Positions 25,745-34,762 of a DNA stretch of 64,000 nucleotides are shown here, one piece after another. Each line of letters starts with the position of its first letter. The first letter of the stretch is position 1. This stretch comes from Pedobacter sp. R20-19. GTDB lineage: Bacteria > Bacteroidota > Bacteroidia > Sphingobacteriales > Sphingobacteriaceae. Made by a program: the position numbers and the translations under genes. Under the pieces are notes generated by a model, which worked only from the letters and a program-made list of their open reading frames with translations, was not told where the DNA came from and searched no databases. The DNA is taken from the NCBI RefSeq assembly GCF_000708265.2, contig NZ_JCKI01000003.1, positions 558,001-622,000 of the forward strand. The letters are read 5' to 3'.

Positions 25745-26377
25745 CTATTTCCCAAAAACCTTGTTAATAGCTTCTGTTTTATTATCTACTTGTAGTTTTT
25801 GGTACATGTTGTAAATGTGGCGCTTAAGGGTATTGATGGAAATGCCCAATTGATCTGCTGCTTCCTTATAAAAAAGCCCTTGAGAAAGCAGCTCTAAAAT
25901 TTCTTTTTCCCTTGGGGTAATCGTTAGCGCGGCTGCATTTTTATTTTCTTTTTGTTGGAAACGTTGCACCAGTTTGCGTGCAATATCAGGACTCATTGGG
26001 CTGCCACCATCGTGCACCTCAAGAATAGATTGCAATAAAAACTCAGGCTTGCTCCTTTTCAGAATATAAGATGATGCACCATATTCCAAAGCCTGAAACA
26101 CTTTTTCATCCTCATCGTATATCGTGCATACTAAAAACTCTGTACGCGGGCAGGTAGGTTTTAATTGCTTTATACAGTCTATGCCGCTCATTCCCGGCAG
26201 TCCAATATCCATCAGTACTACGTCTGGCTGCAGCTCCGGGATCCCTTTCAGTGCATCTTCCCCATTTCCAAATACACCGGTGCATAAGTAGCTCTCTTCC
26301 ATTGCTATAATAGATTGCAACATTTCCCTAATAGATGCATGGTCCTCTACAATAGCTATAGTAATTAATCTTTTCAT
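25745..26377 (-). CDS. NarL/LuxR-type response regulator
   Basis: The 210-aa protein has a receiver domain with phospho-acceptor Asp57 (DVVLMDIGLPG) and a C-terminal LuxR helix-turn-helix (about residues 145-208), containing TPREKEILELLSQGLFYKEAADQLGIS in part and TLKRHIYNMYQKL. It lies 3 bp downstream of the kinase at 26381, so the two are one two-component system. Targets are unknown, though the divergent secreted-protein gene at 28586 is a natural candidate. Confidence 0.96.
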   Translation of the reverse strand: MKRLITIAIVEDHASIREMLQSIIAMEESYLCTGVFGNGEDALKGIPELQPDVVLMDIGLPGMSGIDCIKQLKPTCPRTEFLVCTIYDEDEKVFQALEYGASSYILKRSKPEFLLQSILEVHDGGSPMSPDIARKLVQRFQQKENKNAAALTITPREKEILELLSQGLFYKEAADQLGISINTLKRHIYNMYQKLQVDNKTEAINKVFGK

Positions 26378-26380
26378 TGC

Positions 26381-28360
26381 TTAGGTTTTTAAAAAGTAAG
26401 TAACGGTAATACCTGTTCCCCCACCAGGATTATTTACCCAAATAATAGTGCCGCCAATGGTTTGCATATTTGCATTCATATTACGCAGGCCATTGCCCAA
26501 AACAATTTCTTCTTTTTTCTCAGTCATCCCTTTTCCATTGTCCGCCAGGTGTAGGCTTAACTGGTTTGTATTAGTAATGGTTACTTGAAGGGTTACGGCC
26601 GTGGCCTCAGCATGTTTTACTATATTATGAAGCGCCTCCTTTACAGTAAGAAAAAGATTTCGGCGTACACTGCCATCCAAATTATGTTCGGCAATGGGTT
26701 GGGGTAAGTGCATAGTAAAGTGAATACCTGCTTCATTCATAAACTCCGCTGCAAACTTGCGTATGTAGGCCAGCAGACTTTGAAGCGTGTCATTATTATT
26801 ATTCAATGTCCATACAATCTGGTTCATTTGATCGATCAACTGCGCAGAGTTATCAGCTATAATGCTGATCTCCCTTGTATCCAATTGAGGATGTTTTCTT
26901 TTCAACAATTCGGTACTCAGCGCTATAGAAGTAAGAGATGCGCCCAAGTCGTCATGCAGTTCTTGAGCAATGCGGGTGCGTTCTACGAGTTGCATTTCTA
27001 GTACAGCTTTGCTTTGTTTCCATTGCTGCTCCTTTTCCAGCAGCTCAAAACGGTTTTTCTCTATTTGTATTTTTCTACGATAGCTTATCAAAAAACCGGT
27101 TCCCGCCAAGGCAAGCAAACCAGCGCTCAATATCAAAATGGTGATGGTATTGCTTTTCCGGGTCAGTTCTAGGTTTTTGCTAAGCAATACGTTTTCCTGC
27201 ATCACTTTCTTGCGCTCGATTTCATATTTTTCAAGGTCTTTATTTATTTCCTGCTTGCGCAGTTCGCCCGCAAGTCGGTAAGCCTGCTCTACACAAACTT
27301 TTGCCAATTCCGTATTGCCTGTCATTTTAAGTATTTTGTAATACCCATCAAAAACATTCTTTCTCAACGAAAGCGGTAGCAGGTTTTCATCTAAAAGTTG
27401 TCGCATCGGAACGCCCTTTTTCAATATATTCGCCGCATACGCCGTATCATTAGCGTGGTCGGCTATTTCCATCATCTGCGTTAAAGTTTCAAAATGCCTG
27501 GGGGTATTAATATTCGTATCCGATTTTAACATGTGTTCGGAAATAACCTTTGCACTATCATAATTTTTGGTGCTTTTATACATAGCCACCATAAGCGAGT
27601 TTACAAGATATTCCTTTGTTTTATCACTATAATCCCGTTGCAATGCCTGCGCACTCCTGGCAGTAATACGAAAATTAACGGTATCGTTTGCCTGGTAATA
27701 GGCGTTGCTCATCGTTTGATAAGCCCCAATCATCCTGGCGGTATCCTTTAACGGCGCGTAGTGGTTTAAAAACTTACCCGCATTTTCCACGGCGAGTTTA
27801 TAGTTACCCAACTGCGTATGTAAAACAGCCAGGTTATTATAAAGCGGAAAATTTTTTAAACTGTCCGGGGCTTTGTCCTGCTGTAAGTATTGTAGTGCCG
27901 TTGTACTTGCATCAGCAGCTTCGTTCAGTTTGCCAGCTACGCTGTAAGCTACTGCCCTTGAGGCATACAGGTCACTATACGTATTAGGGTCGTTTATTTT
28001 TTTTGCCAATACGATAGATGCATCTGAAAGGGCTATTGCATGGCTAAAATCATTCTTGTAAATGCTGTAGTAAAACACCAGCATGCGGTAACTTTTTACC
28101 TGTGCTACCTCATCTTTTTGCGATTTGGCAGCAGCAAGTGCCTTTTCATAAAGCGGAATAGCACCTGCAGGGTCGGCTTTTGCCTTGTTAATGGCTGCAT
28201 TAATCAGCGGCTTTAATGAAACGCTTACACTCCGTTTGTAAAAAGCAATATTGCTAGAGGATTGATCTTGTCTGCAGGCACCTAAGAGGATCATTGCAAG
28301 CAACAATAAGGATAGGCCTGAAAGCACCCGGCAACAAGAATATTTTCTACATAATCGCAT
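26381..28360 (-). CDS. TPR-containing lipoprotein sensor histidine kinase
   Basis: The 659-aa kinase starts with a lipoprotein-type signal ending LLGAC (cysteine at about residue 29). A helical TPR-like region follows (about 45-360), then a coiled linker rich in Lys/Glu, one membrane helix (about 405-425, NTITILILSAGLLALAGTGF), a HisKA_3 dimerisation region with His469 in ELHDDLGASLTS, and a HATPase ending GNGLRNMNANMQTIGG. The TPR domain would be periplasmic and may bind a protein or peptide. It is co-transcribed with the LuxR-type regulator downstream. Confidence 0.95.
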   Translation of the reverse strand: MRLCRKYSCCRVLSGLSLLLLAMILLGACRQDQSSSNIAFYKRSVSVSLKPLINAAINKAKADPAGAIPLYEKALAAAKSQKDEVAQVKSYRMLVFYYSIYKNDFSHAIALSDASIVLAKKINDPNTYSDLYASRAVAYSVAGKLNEAADASTTALQYLQQDKAPDSLKNFPLYNNLAVLHTQLGNYKLAVENAGKFLNHYAPLKDTARMIGAYQTMSNAYYQANDTVNFRITARSAQALQRDYSDKTKEYLVNSLMVAMYKSTKNYDSAKVISEHMLKSDTNINTPRHFETLTQMMEIADHANDTAYAANILKKGVPMRQLLDENLLPLSLRKNVFDGYYKILKMTGNTELAKVCVEQAYRLAGELRKQEINKDLEKYEIERKKVMQENVLLSKNLELTRKSNTITILILSAGLLALAGTGFLISYRRKIQIEKNRFELLEKEQQWKQSKAVLEMQLVERTRIAQELHDDLGASLTSIALSTELLKRKHPQLDTREISIIADNSAQLIDQMNQIVWTLNNNNDTLQSLLAYIRKFAAEFMNEAGIHFTMHLPQPIAEHNLDGSVRRNLFLTVKEALHNIVKHAEATAVTLQVTITNTNQLSLHLADNGKGMTEKKEEIVLGNGLRNMNANMQTIGGTIIWVNNPGGGTGITVTYFLKT

Positions 28361-28522
28361 ATATGTTTACAATGCTACATTAAATATCCGTAGCCCTACA
28401 AAGGTAAACAAATGCAGCTACCCGTAAACTCATACAAATGTGTGATGGCACACCATTACAGCATGCCCATTTCGTGCGGTAAGTGTTAGATAATTAAAAC
28501 CAAGATTGATACAAAAGTGTTA

Positions 28523-28553
28523 TTGTAGGCCTTACAGATATGGAGCATCTTTG
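28523..28553 (+). promoter_or_regulatory. Promoter of the secreted 147-aa protein gene
   Basis: TTG (28523-28525) and CATCTTTG (28546-28553; one mismatch to TAnnTTTG) are 20 bp apart, about 33 bp before the ATG. Confidence 0.5.
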
Positions 28554-28585
28554 ATTTAATTTAACAATTTAAAACTTAAAAAACA

Positions 28586-29029
28586 ATGAAAAAATTACTC
28601 AGCATCACTACTATAGTATGCGCAATATTGATCAGCTTCAGCGCCGCCGCGCAGCAGACCGAAATGGGAAAATATTGTAAAACTTTCAGAGGCGAGGAAG
28701 GTCTGATCGTTACTACCGCACGCTATGGCCCCGACAAAAATAACGAAGTACTCATAGGGGTTTATGATATTGACCATTCCTGGGCAGGAAAAATATTTAA
28801 AGCCAAGGTAGAGAACTATAATGGTAAGGCAGATTATGAAATTACTTACAAAGGAAAAGCGTATATTATCATGACTTTGAGGAACAACAACTACGAAATA
28901 TACCTTCCTAAAGAAAATAATATGCAAAAATCACCGATGTATATCACTTATGCAAAAGACCTGTCTGATAATTGCACCCCTACCAAGTTTTTGCAAGAAT
29001 ATAAAGAACAGCAAAAAAGCAAGAAATAA
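28586..29029 (+). CDS. Small secreted protein of unknown function
   Basis: I do not recognise a family. The 147-aa product has a signal peptide (MKKLLSITTIVCAILISFSAAAQ) and a mature region of about 124 residues rich in Lys and Tyr, with two cysteines (KYCKTF and DNCTPT) that could form a disulfide in the periplasm. Alternating hydrophobic residues suggest beta strands. It ends with a charged EYKEQQKSKK tail. It is transcribed away from the TPR kinase, 225 bp from the kinase start, so it could be a target or the sensed protein of that system; that is inference. Confidence 0.75.
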   Translation: MKKLLSITTIVCAILISFSAAAQQTEMGKYCKTFRGEEGLIVTTARYGPDKNNEVLIGVYDIDHSWAGKIFKAKVENYNGKADYEITYKGKAYIIMTLRNNNYEIYLPKENNMQKSPMYITYAKDLSDNCTPTKFLQEYKEQQKSKK

Positions 29030-29071
29030 GAAAGACAAATGTAAGCTGTAAAACCTTATTCAGCAACAAGA

Positions 29072-29171
29072 GGCTGTCTCATAAACACGAAATGTCATCC
29101 TGAGCCTGTCGAAGGACTTGTAAAAAAGCCGTTTATGGTGTTTCGACAACTTGTTCATTTATGAGACAGCC
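29072..29171. mobile_element. MITE-like palindromic element
   Basis: The 100-bp element has perfect 14-bp terminal inverted repeats: GGCTGTCTCATAAA at 29072-29085 and TTTATGAGACAGCC at 29158-29171. Its interior includes CCTGAGCCTGTCGAAGGACT, which is nearly repeated at 16745-16766 without the ends. The ends resemble those of some Bacteroidota IS elements, but no transposase is present. No clear target-site duplication can be defined. It could also be a transcriptional hairpin. Confidence 0.6.
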
Positions 29172-29463
29172 CTTTACAAAATCAAATGTGATGAAAATAA
29201 AGTTTTAACCATCCGCGTCATTTTGTTAGGCAGAGGGATCAATTCATCAATACTGAGCAAAGGGAATAACGAAATAAAATCCAAGTGGCGATTGATAAAG
29301 GCGGCCAAAAGAGTTAGGATAATGGTATTTTAAAACGCAGAGTTTCAAACTACGCCAACCAAATATCCAGAGTGCCAAATTAACAACGCATAATGCCAAT
29401 ACAATTGCCTTTACAACATGTAAGCAACAACATAAACTTTTAAATACTATAGCCCCACCAATC
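29172..29463. other. Gap after the MITE-like element, nothing recognised
   Basis: The rest of this 434-bp gap has no supported gene. A 60-codon frame crosses the palindrome's right end but lacks any family feature. No hairpin or promoter of note is visible. Confidence 0.5.
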
Positions 29464-29997
29464 ATGTTTTCCTATCACAATTTTGTTTATAATAATGGTT
29501 CCTATCTTTTAAAAAGCAAAAAAACAGGAGTGGTCATACTAGGTGCGTTTTTTATTTTATTCGGTGTGCTATTTTTTACTTTGATTTTTAAAAGCCCAAT
29601 CGGAGCCTTTTTAGGCGGTACAGCCTTCTTCCTATTTGGATTCTTTTGTATCGCTGCAGCCTTTACAAAACTCATTTTCAATAAAACAGCGCAAACTATT
29701 GAAAGAACTGGAATCTTAAGCTATTTAAATAAACATTATCATTTCAATGACTTTATCAGAATCGAAACCGTAAGGATCTATACCAATTTTATTTACACCA
29801 GAACCGCAGTCAACTTAAGGTTCAAAAATCCGGAATCGCCTGACAAATCCGATTTGTTAACCATAGCATCCCTTCGAACCAGCAAACAGGTTGAACAGTT
29901 CATACATGAATTTCATCAAATTACAGGTTTAAACAATGAGGAGCTTAAACAAAATGGGCAGTCTTTATCACTAGAAAGGAATGAGTCAGAAAAATGA
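29464..29997 (+). CDS. Two-helix membrane protein of unknown function
   Basis: The 177-aa product has two adjacent membrane helices (about residues 25-45 and 50-72, VVILGAFFILFGVLFF and AFFLFGFFCIAAAFT), followed by a cytoplasmic part with beta-strand character (YHFNDFIRIETVRIYT) and a polar tail. This layout is seen in small Bacteroidota membrane proteins that carry a PH-like domain, but I cannot name the family. It stands alone. The composition is typical of the rest of the window. Confidence 0.75.
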   Translation: MFSYHNFVYNNGSYLLKSKKTGVVILGAFFILFGVLFFTLIFKSPIGAFLGGTAFFLFGFFCIAAAFTKLIFNKTAQTIERTGILSYLNKHYHFNDFIRIETVRIYTNFIYTRTAVNLRFKNPESPDKSDLLTIASLRTSKQVEQFIHEFHQITGLNNEELKQNGQSLSLERNESEK

Positions 29998-30127
29998 TAC
30001 GCTTGAATAAAATGCTTTAGCATCTTTGCAAATAAAGGATCTCAAACAATCTGGTTAGTTAAATAGCTGAACAATCTACCTGATCAACAAGAAATTACAA
30101 GACAATAAAAAAGAGCACAACTATTAA

Positions 30128-30167
30128 AAATTATGCCTTGTTCCTGATCCGTAACAAGGCATAATTT
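30128..30167. terminator. Perfect 15-bp hairpin
   Basis: AAATTATGCCTTGTT pairs perfectly with AACAAGGCATAATTT across a 10-base loop. The A-run before and T-run after make it a possible bidirectional terminator between the converging genes at 29464 (+) and 30237 (-). Confidence 0.7.
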
Positions 30168-30236
30168 AACTATTCTATAATCCAAATCTTTGAAAATTAA
30201 ACCTTAACAAAGAACCTACTTTTTTGTACTACTCAC

Positions 30237-31073
30237 CTAAAGCCTGAAAGACAGTCCGAGAAAATAACTTTTCATGGCATCATGCTGGATTCCATAGTTT
30301 AGTCCACCATCTAGCTTAACATCCTTTGCAATTTCGACCTGCAAGGCGGCATTTAAAAAATTACCCCAATGATTGTGGGAGAAATCATATCTATAATAAG
30401 TCTCTGCAATTCCGGTAACGCGATCCATAAGGCTATGTCCGATAGTAAAAGACTGAAGGATTTCTGTATGCAATCCCGCACCTTCAGTATCCTGTAACCT
30501 GTCCACCTCCATCTGCATGCCCACATTCCATTCGCTCGGAAGTTTCAGAGACATAGGTATAATAAGCCCTCCTTCGTAGCGGTTCTCTTCTTCCACATGC
30601 GAAGTCGGAAATTTAAGATAAGGTATTACCGCTATAGCAAAATTCCCCTTATCATTTCCTAATATATTCTGTTTAATGCGTAAGGTCAAGTCTCCAAATC
30701 CATGAGAACGTTCTATCGTTCCATCCTCTATTGATTTTTCCCTTTGATATACAAAGCTTTGAACCACAAGCTGGATAGCTGTTGAACGGGTAAGTCCTAA
30801 TTTCAGGTTAGCCTGATTAAAAAGATAAGTATTGGTCTGAGCGTTTTCTCCCGGCTCTCTTTCAAGCCTGAAAAGATCACTTTCATACTGAAAATGGCCA
30901 GCATCTAAGGTGATCGGAGACTCTGTAACATCAGGTCTTTCGGTTTCCATCTCCCTTAGTTCAACTTTTGGAACCGGATGAAATAGATTGTAGGATATGC
31001 TTTTCTTCTCCTGAGCCCAGAGTTTTAAAGTTAAAAAAAGCATGAAACATGTTAGAAAGTATAGTTTTTTCAT
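30237..31073 (-). CDS. Outer-membrane transporter-like protein (MetA-pathway/phenol type)
   Basis: The 278-aa protein has a signal peptide (MKKLYFLTCFMLFLTLKLWAQ). The mature protein begins RPDVTESPITLDAGHFQYE and alternates strand and turn to a final LGLSFRL, as in a small outer-membrane beta barrel. The segment ETERPDVTESP is typical of proteins annotated as transporters of the phenol-degradation MetA family. The cargo is unknown and no partner gene is adjacent. Confidence 0.75.
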   Translation of the reverse strand: MKKLYFLTCFMLFLTLKLWAQEKKSISYNLFHPVPKVELREMETERPDVTESPITLDAGHFQYESDLFRLEREPGENAQTNTYLFNQANLKLGLTRSTAIQLVVQSFVYQREKSIEDGTIERSHGFGDLTLRIKQNILGNDKGNFAIAVIPYLKFPTSHVEEENRYEGGLIIPMSLKLPSEWNVGMQMEVDRLQDTEGAGLHTEILQSFTIGHSLMDRVTGIAETYYRYDFSHNHWGNFLNAALQVEIAKDVKLDGGLNYGIQHDAMKSYFLGLSFRL

Positions 31074-31200
31074 TCGGTAATATCTTAGCCCTAGAACAAA
31101 AAAAATAGGTCAAAGTTTCCAGGCATAGAAAAATATTGAGCAATAGTAAACTTTAATATCTGGTTGATGTTATCGCTAGCCAGCGCACTCTATAAATAAA

Positions 31201-31231
31201 AAAAGGTTCAAATTTTAGAAATGAACCTTTT
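31201..31231 (-). terminator. Terminator downstream of the frameshifted small gene
   Basis: A 10-bp stem AAAAGGTTCA / TGAACCTTTT is followed by a T-run on the minus strand. Confidence 0.75.
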
Positions 31232-31285
31232 AAATTAGGGTTGGTAAGCATACTCATTAGAATAAATTTATCGGTGGTAACAACT

Positions 31286-31589
31286 TTATGCATATATTCT
31301 TATGTTTTTATTTCCGACATGTTCTTTGGGGATACTTTTAAAAATCTCCATCACCCTTTTATTAAGTCGATTGAACAGATCCCCATCCGTATATCGGAGG
31401 TAAAAAGACCGCTCTGAAATAAGCTGCCGTACGGCTAGCCGCTCCAAAATCTCAACTGCTTTTCTTGCTTTCTCAGAAAGCTGATAAGACTTCAGTTGCT
31501 GTCGCACCACTTTTGTTTTTCCACGGTTATAACAAAACAAGGTCGCCCAGTTTACCTGAAAAACTGATCATTCCATTTAATGTTGCCAT
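31286..31589 (-). pseudogene. Frameshifted small conserved-type gene
   Basis: An ATG at 31589 opens MATLNGMISFSGKLGDLV and stops two codons later. Removing one T from the TTTT run (minus strand, 31534-31537) joins this to the second frame, CYNRGKTKVVRQQLKSYQLS, which runs to a stop at 31286. The joined product is 100 aa. The start (MATLNG-SFSGKLGDLV then GKT-VVR) matches the pattern of a small conserved protein common in Bacteroidota, recalled from memory. Without the fusion the only start for the second frame is a TTG. The break may be a real mutation, a sequencing error or recoding. The C-terminal part has a helical FNRLNKRVMEIFKSI. Confidence 0.55.
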
Positions 31590-31669
31590 AATAATTATTA
31601 TATTAGCGTATTCAAGGGAATGATCAATTAAATATAGCATTTTCCATTTGTCAAAAATTGACTTCTTCA

Positions 31670-31720
31670 CTCCACCTCCACCCCACGTCAATTCCACCTC
31701 TACCCCACCTTTAACCCACC
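31670..31720. other. C-rich CCACC tract with quadruplex potential on the minus strand
   Basis: The tract repeats CTCCACC, ACCCCAC and CTACCCCACC units. The minus strand therefore carries several G-runs of 3-4 separated by short loops. The rest of 31590-32123 has no supported gene. Confidence 0.35.
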
Positions 31721-32123
31721 TATGCTTAGCTCTTGCTTCGTATAGGAGATCATATTGTTTGATGTGCTACTTTATTTTTAGCAACAAGTGAAGAAGCTGC
31801 CAGGATCCTGTGCAATACCATCCTTTAGCCAAAGGCTAAACAAATACGAACAAAAGATAAATAAGACTTAAATCTTTCTCAAGCAGATCTTTAAAAATTG
31901 ATGCAGCAATTTGAAAGGAGATGGATTTTGAAATCATCATCACCAGTCTGATTTCTGAATACCCGCCATCATATTTTTAAGTCAGACTTAAGTTTTCAGC
32001 CCATGAGTAAATAGATCCTGAATAAGTCGTTTATTTTTTAGAAGATTTAAATAAATTGGAGTCCGATGTCGAACACAATCAATTGATGAAATAACCGAAT
32101 AAGTATTTTAAGATCAAACTGTT

Positions 32124-32158
32124 AAAAAAAAAGGTCTCAACATATGTCAAGACCTTTC
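32124..32158 (-). terminator. Terminator of the tRNA-His gene
   Basis: AAGGTCT / AGACCTT form a stem around TGACATATGTTG, followed by a run of nine Ts on the minus strand, ten bases after the tRNA 3' end. Confidence 0.8.
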
Positions 32159-32167
32159 AAAATTCTG

Positions 32168-32242
32168 GGTGGCTGATGGGGCTCGAACCCACGACCCTCG
32201 GCACCACAAACCAATACTCTAACCAACTGAGCTACAACCACC
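32168..32242 (-). tRNA. tRNA-His(GTG)
   Basis: The minus strand folds into a full cloverleaf. Acceptor arms are GTGGTTG and CAGCCAC. The D arm is in AGCTCAGTTGGTTAGAGT. The anticodon arm TTGGT-TTGTGGT-GCCGA has anticodon GTG. The T arm is GTGGG-TTCGAGC-CCCAT. The extra 5' G (32242) opposite discriminator C is the histidine-specific G-1:C73 pair. CCA is not encoded. The promoter and terminator around it are clear, so it is a single-gene unit. Confidence 0.97.
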
Positions 32243-32258
32243 GTATTTTTTAGTGTCA

Positions 32259-32289
32259 CAAAAGTACGATTTTTACTATTCCCTGCAAA
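32259..32289 (-). promoter_or_regulatory. tRNA-His promoter
   Basis: On the minus strand TACTTTTG (32259-32266) matches TAnnTTTG and TTTG (32286-32289) gives the -33 element 19 bp upstream. The predicted start is about 10 bases before the mature 5' end. Confidence 0.8.
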
Positions 32290-32417
32290 TATTTTTGTCA
32301 AAGAATTAACGACAAATTTTTAATTGCTTAAAATTCAATTATTTGAAATGAAAATAATTTATCACTTCAACATAAAATCCACAGTTTTAAACCTAAAAAC
32401 ATAACTTTACCCTGTTT

Positions 32418-32885
32418 ATGATTGAGATTTATACAGACGGAGCAGCCAGTGGAAACCCCGGACCAGGTGGCTGGGGAACTATTTTAAGAGCAGGACAACA
32501 CTATAAAGAATTGAGTGGCGGGTTCAGAATGACCACCAATAACCGCATGGAATTATTGGCCGTAATTAAAGGCCTGGAAGCACTGAAAAGTTTAAATCAG
32601 GAAGTAACGGTTTACTCCGATTCAAAATATGTAGTAGATGCAGTAGAAAAGAAATGGCTTTTCGGTTGGGTAACTAAAAACTTTAAAGATAAAAAAAACA
32701 AGGATCTCTGGATCCGCTTCCTTGAATTATACAAACTGCATAAGGTAAAATTCATTTGGATTAAAGGCCACAATGATCATCCGGAAAATGAGCGTTGCGA
32801 TAGACTGGCGGTATTTGCTTCACAAGACAAACAAAACCTGGCAATAGACACCTTTTTTGAGGCAGAGCGAAAAAAAATGCTTTAA
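32418..32885 (+). CDS. rnhA: Ribonuclease HI
   Basis: The 155-aa enzyme degrades the RNA strand of RNA-DNA hybrids. The catalytic residues are in YTDGAASGNPGPGGW (Asp7), NRMELLAV (Glu), YSDSKYVVDA (Asp) and the C-terminal ERCDRLA (Asp), with the flexible-loop histidine in KGHNDHPENERCD. Length is that of E. coli RNase HI. The -7-like box TAACTTTA (32402-32409) lies only 8 bases before the ATG, so the 5' leader would be very short. It is monocistronic and converges with fbp. Confidence 0.97.
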   Translation: MIEIYTDGAASGNPGPGGWGTILRAGQHYKELSGGFRMTTNNRMELLAVIKGLEALKSLNQEVTVYSDSKYVVDAVEKKWLFGWVTKNFKDKKNKDLWIRFLELYKLHKVKFIWIKGHNDHPENERCDRLAVFASQDKQNLAIDTFFEAERKKML

Positions 32886-33027
32886 CTCATTCTGAAGCTA
32901 CTTATTTATGAAAACAATGATGTGAACTCTTAATTTGATAGAACGATATTGTGGCTGCAAATTAGTGTACTCAATCAACAGCCACAACTTAAGTTCATTT
33001 ATTTCCGAAGATATCAAGACTTTAATC

Positions 33028-34095
33028 TTAGTCTATACCTCCAATCACACCCATTCCTTCAAGTTTTGCCTCTACCTGATCACGTTTGGATATACCATTT
33101 AACATCATTTCTTCTGCTTTTTCTACCATGCGGATAGAACCGATAAAAATAGGAACACGTTGATGAACTTCGGTAGGTTGAATTTCTAAAATCCGCTCAA
33201 AACCAGTACTGGCCTTGCCCCCAGCCTGCTCAATAATAAAAGCCATCGGATTACATTCATAAAGCAATCGTAGTTTACCCTCTGGTGATCGCGACGTGGT
33301 TGGATAAATATAGATCCCACCATTAATCAGACTCCGGTGGATATCACCAACCATAGAACCAATATAGCGAGATGTATAAGGCCTTTCCGTACTTTCATCC
33401 TCCACCTGGCAATATTTGATGTATTTTTTCACACCATCAGGAAAATGAACATAATTCCCTTCATTAATAGAATAAGTAATGCCGCTTTCCGGGATTTTCA
33501 TTTCGGGATGAGAAAGACAAAATTCACCGATAGAAGGATCCAGTGTAAATCCGTTCACACCTTTTCCAGTAGTGTAGACTAACATCGTGGATGAGCCATA
33601 AATAATATAACCTGCCGCCACCTGTTCTGTACCTTTTTGCAATACATCTTTAATACTGGCCTTTCCTTCTAAAGATTTACGCCGGTAAATTGAAAAAACA
33701 GTACCCACCGCTACATTCACATCCGTATTGGATGATCCATCCATGGGATCAATACAGACAATATATTTAGCATTTTGAGAAACAGGCGATTCAATATGAA
33801 TAATCTCTTCCTCTTCTTCAGTGGCGATAATACAACATTCTCCTCCGCTGGTTAAGGCGGCAATAAATTGCTGATCGGCATATACATCCAGTTTCTTTTG
33901 TTTTTCTCCTTGAATATTAGTCGTACCCACATGCCCAATCATATCCACCAAACCGGCTTTATTGATTTCTCTATTTACAATTTTTGCAGCAATTGCAATA
34001 TCCCGCAACAGCCTGGAAAGTTCTCCTTTTGCATAGGGGAAATCTGCTTGTTTTTCAATAATAAATTGCCCTAATGTGACTACGCCAAAACCCAT
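33028..34095 (-). CDS. fbp: Fructose-1,6-bisphosphatase class 1
   Basis: The 355-aa enzyme hydrolyses fructose 1,6-bisphosphate to fructose 6-phosphate in gluconeogenesis. The metal-binding signature [17 protein letters not shown] (about residues 117-133) is complete, as are EEEE upstream and the C-terminal [21 protein letters not shown] with a Lys/Glu-rich substrate pocket. The N-terminal [10 protein letters not shown] is the usual class 1 start. Inhibition by AMP is known for the family. The YfcE-like gene lies 19 bp upstream on the same strand, so the two may be co-transcribed. Confidence 0.97.
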   Translation of the reverse strand: MGFGVVTLGQFIIEKQADFPYAKGELSRLLRDIAIAAKIVNREINKAGLVDMIGHVGTTNIQGEKQKKLDVYADQQFIAALTSGGECCIIATEEEEEIIHIESPVSQNAKYIVCIDPMDGSSNTDVNVAVGTVFSIYRRKSLEGKASIKDVLQKGTEQVAAGYIIYGSSTMLVYTTGKGVNGFTLDPSIGEFCLSHPEMKIPESGITYSINEGNYVHFPDGVKKYIKYCQVEDESTERPYTSRYIGSMVGDIHRSLINGGIYIYPTTSRSPEGKLRLLYECNPMAFIIEQAGGKASTGFERILEIQPTEVHQRVPIFIGSIRMVEKAEEMMLNGISKRDQVEAKLEGMGVIGGID

Positions 34096-34114
34096 ACTTA
34101 GTGTATATTTTACA

Positions 34115-34606
34115 TTATCTACCTGATAACTCTATAACCTCTAAGGTATGAATATTTTCTTCAGAAATACAAAACCTAATCAGTGTTCTCACTTTGTGCC
34201 AGCCCTGTTTTCCTGCTGCGCCGGGGTTTATATGCAGACATTTTATTTTTTCATCGAACATCACTTTTAAAATATGCGAATGCCCTGTGATAAATAATTT
34301 AGGAGGGTTAGTGTAAATTTCTGGCTTAACATAGGACGAATATTTACCCGGGTAACCGCCAATATGCGTCATCCAAACATCAACCAATTCGCAGCTAAAT
34401 CGATTTTTCTCTGGAAACTCAGAACGAATTGTAGCATCATCAATATTTCCAAATACGCCTCGCAAAGGTTTAAATGCAGCTAATGGAGCAGCTACATCAG
34501 AGCCAAAATCTCCAGCATGCCAAATTTCATCCACCTGATCGAAGTGCTTAAAAACTGCATCATCCAGGTAACCATGTGTATCAGAAATTAATCCTATTTT
34601 TCTCAT
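34115..34606 (-). CDS. YfcE/MJ0936-type metallophosphoesterase
   Basis: The 163-aa calcineurin-like phosphodiesterase has all metal motifs: [10 protein letters not shown] (Asp, His), [12 protein letters not shown], the histidine in THIGG, and GHSHILKV with NPGAAG. Members hydrolyse phosphodiester model substrates; the natural substrate is not known. It is just upstream of fbp on the same strand (19-bp gap). Confidence 0.93.
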   Translation of the reverse strand: MRKIGLISDTHGYLDDAVFKHFDQVDEIWHAGDFGSDVAAPLAAFKPLRGVFGNIDDATIRSEFPEKNRFSCELVDVWMTHIGGYPGKYSSYVKPEIYTNPPKLFITGHSHILKVMFDEKIKCLHINPGAAGKQGWHKVRTLIRFCISEENIHTLEVIELSGR

Positions 34607-34762
34607 ATTGTGAATTTAATTGTGCTGGTTATACACCAAATTTCTTAAGCTAATTTACTGTGATTGTGTTTGCACACAAAAAAATCCATGCAATTTTACG
34701 TCATCATCTGCAATAAAAACAGCTGGTTATTGATGCTCCATTTAATCACTAATTTAAACCAA

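Noticed and set aside
29151..29333. A 60-codon frame across the right end of the MITE-like palindrome
   Set aside because: Begins inside the inverted repeat and has no family feature; likely chance.
31590..32123. Search for a structured RNA or small gene before tRNA-His
   Set aside because: Only a 19-codon frame near 31922 with an AAGGAG nearby and the C-rich tract are visible; neither is convincing.
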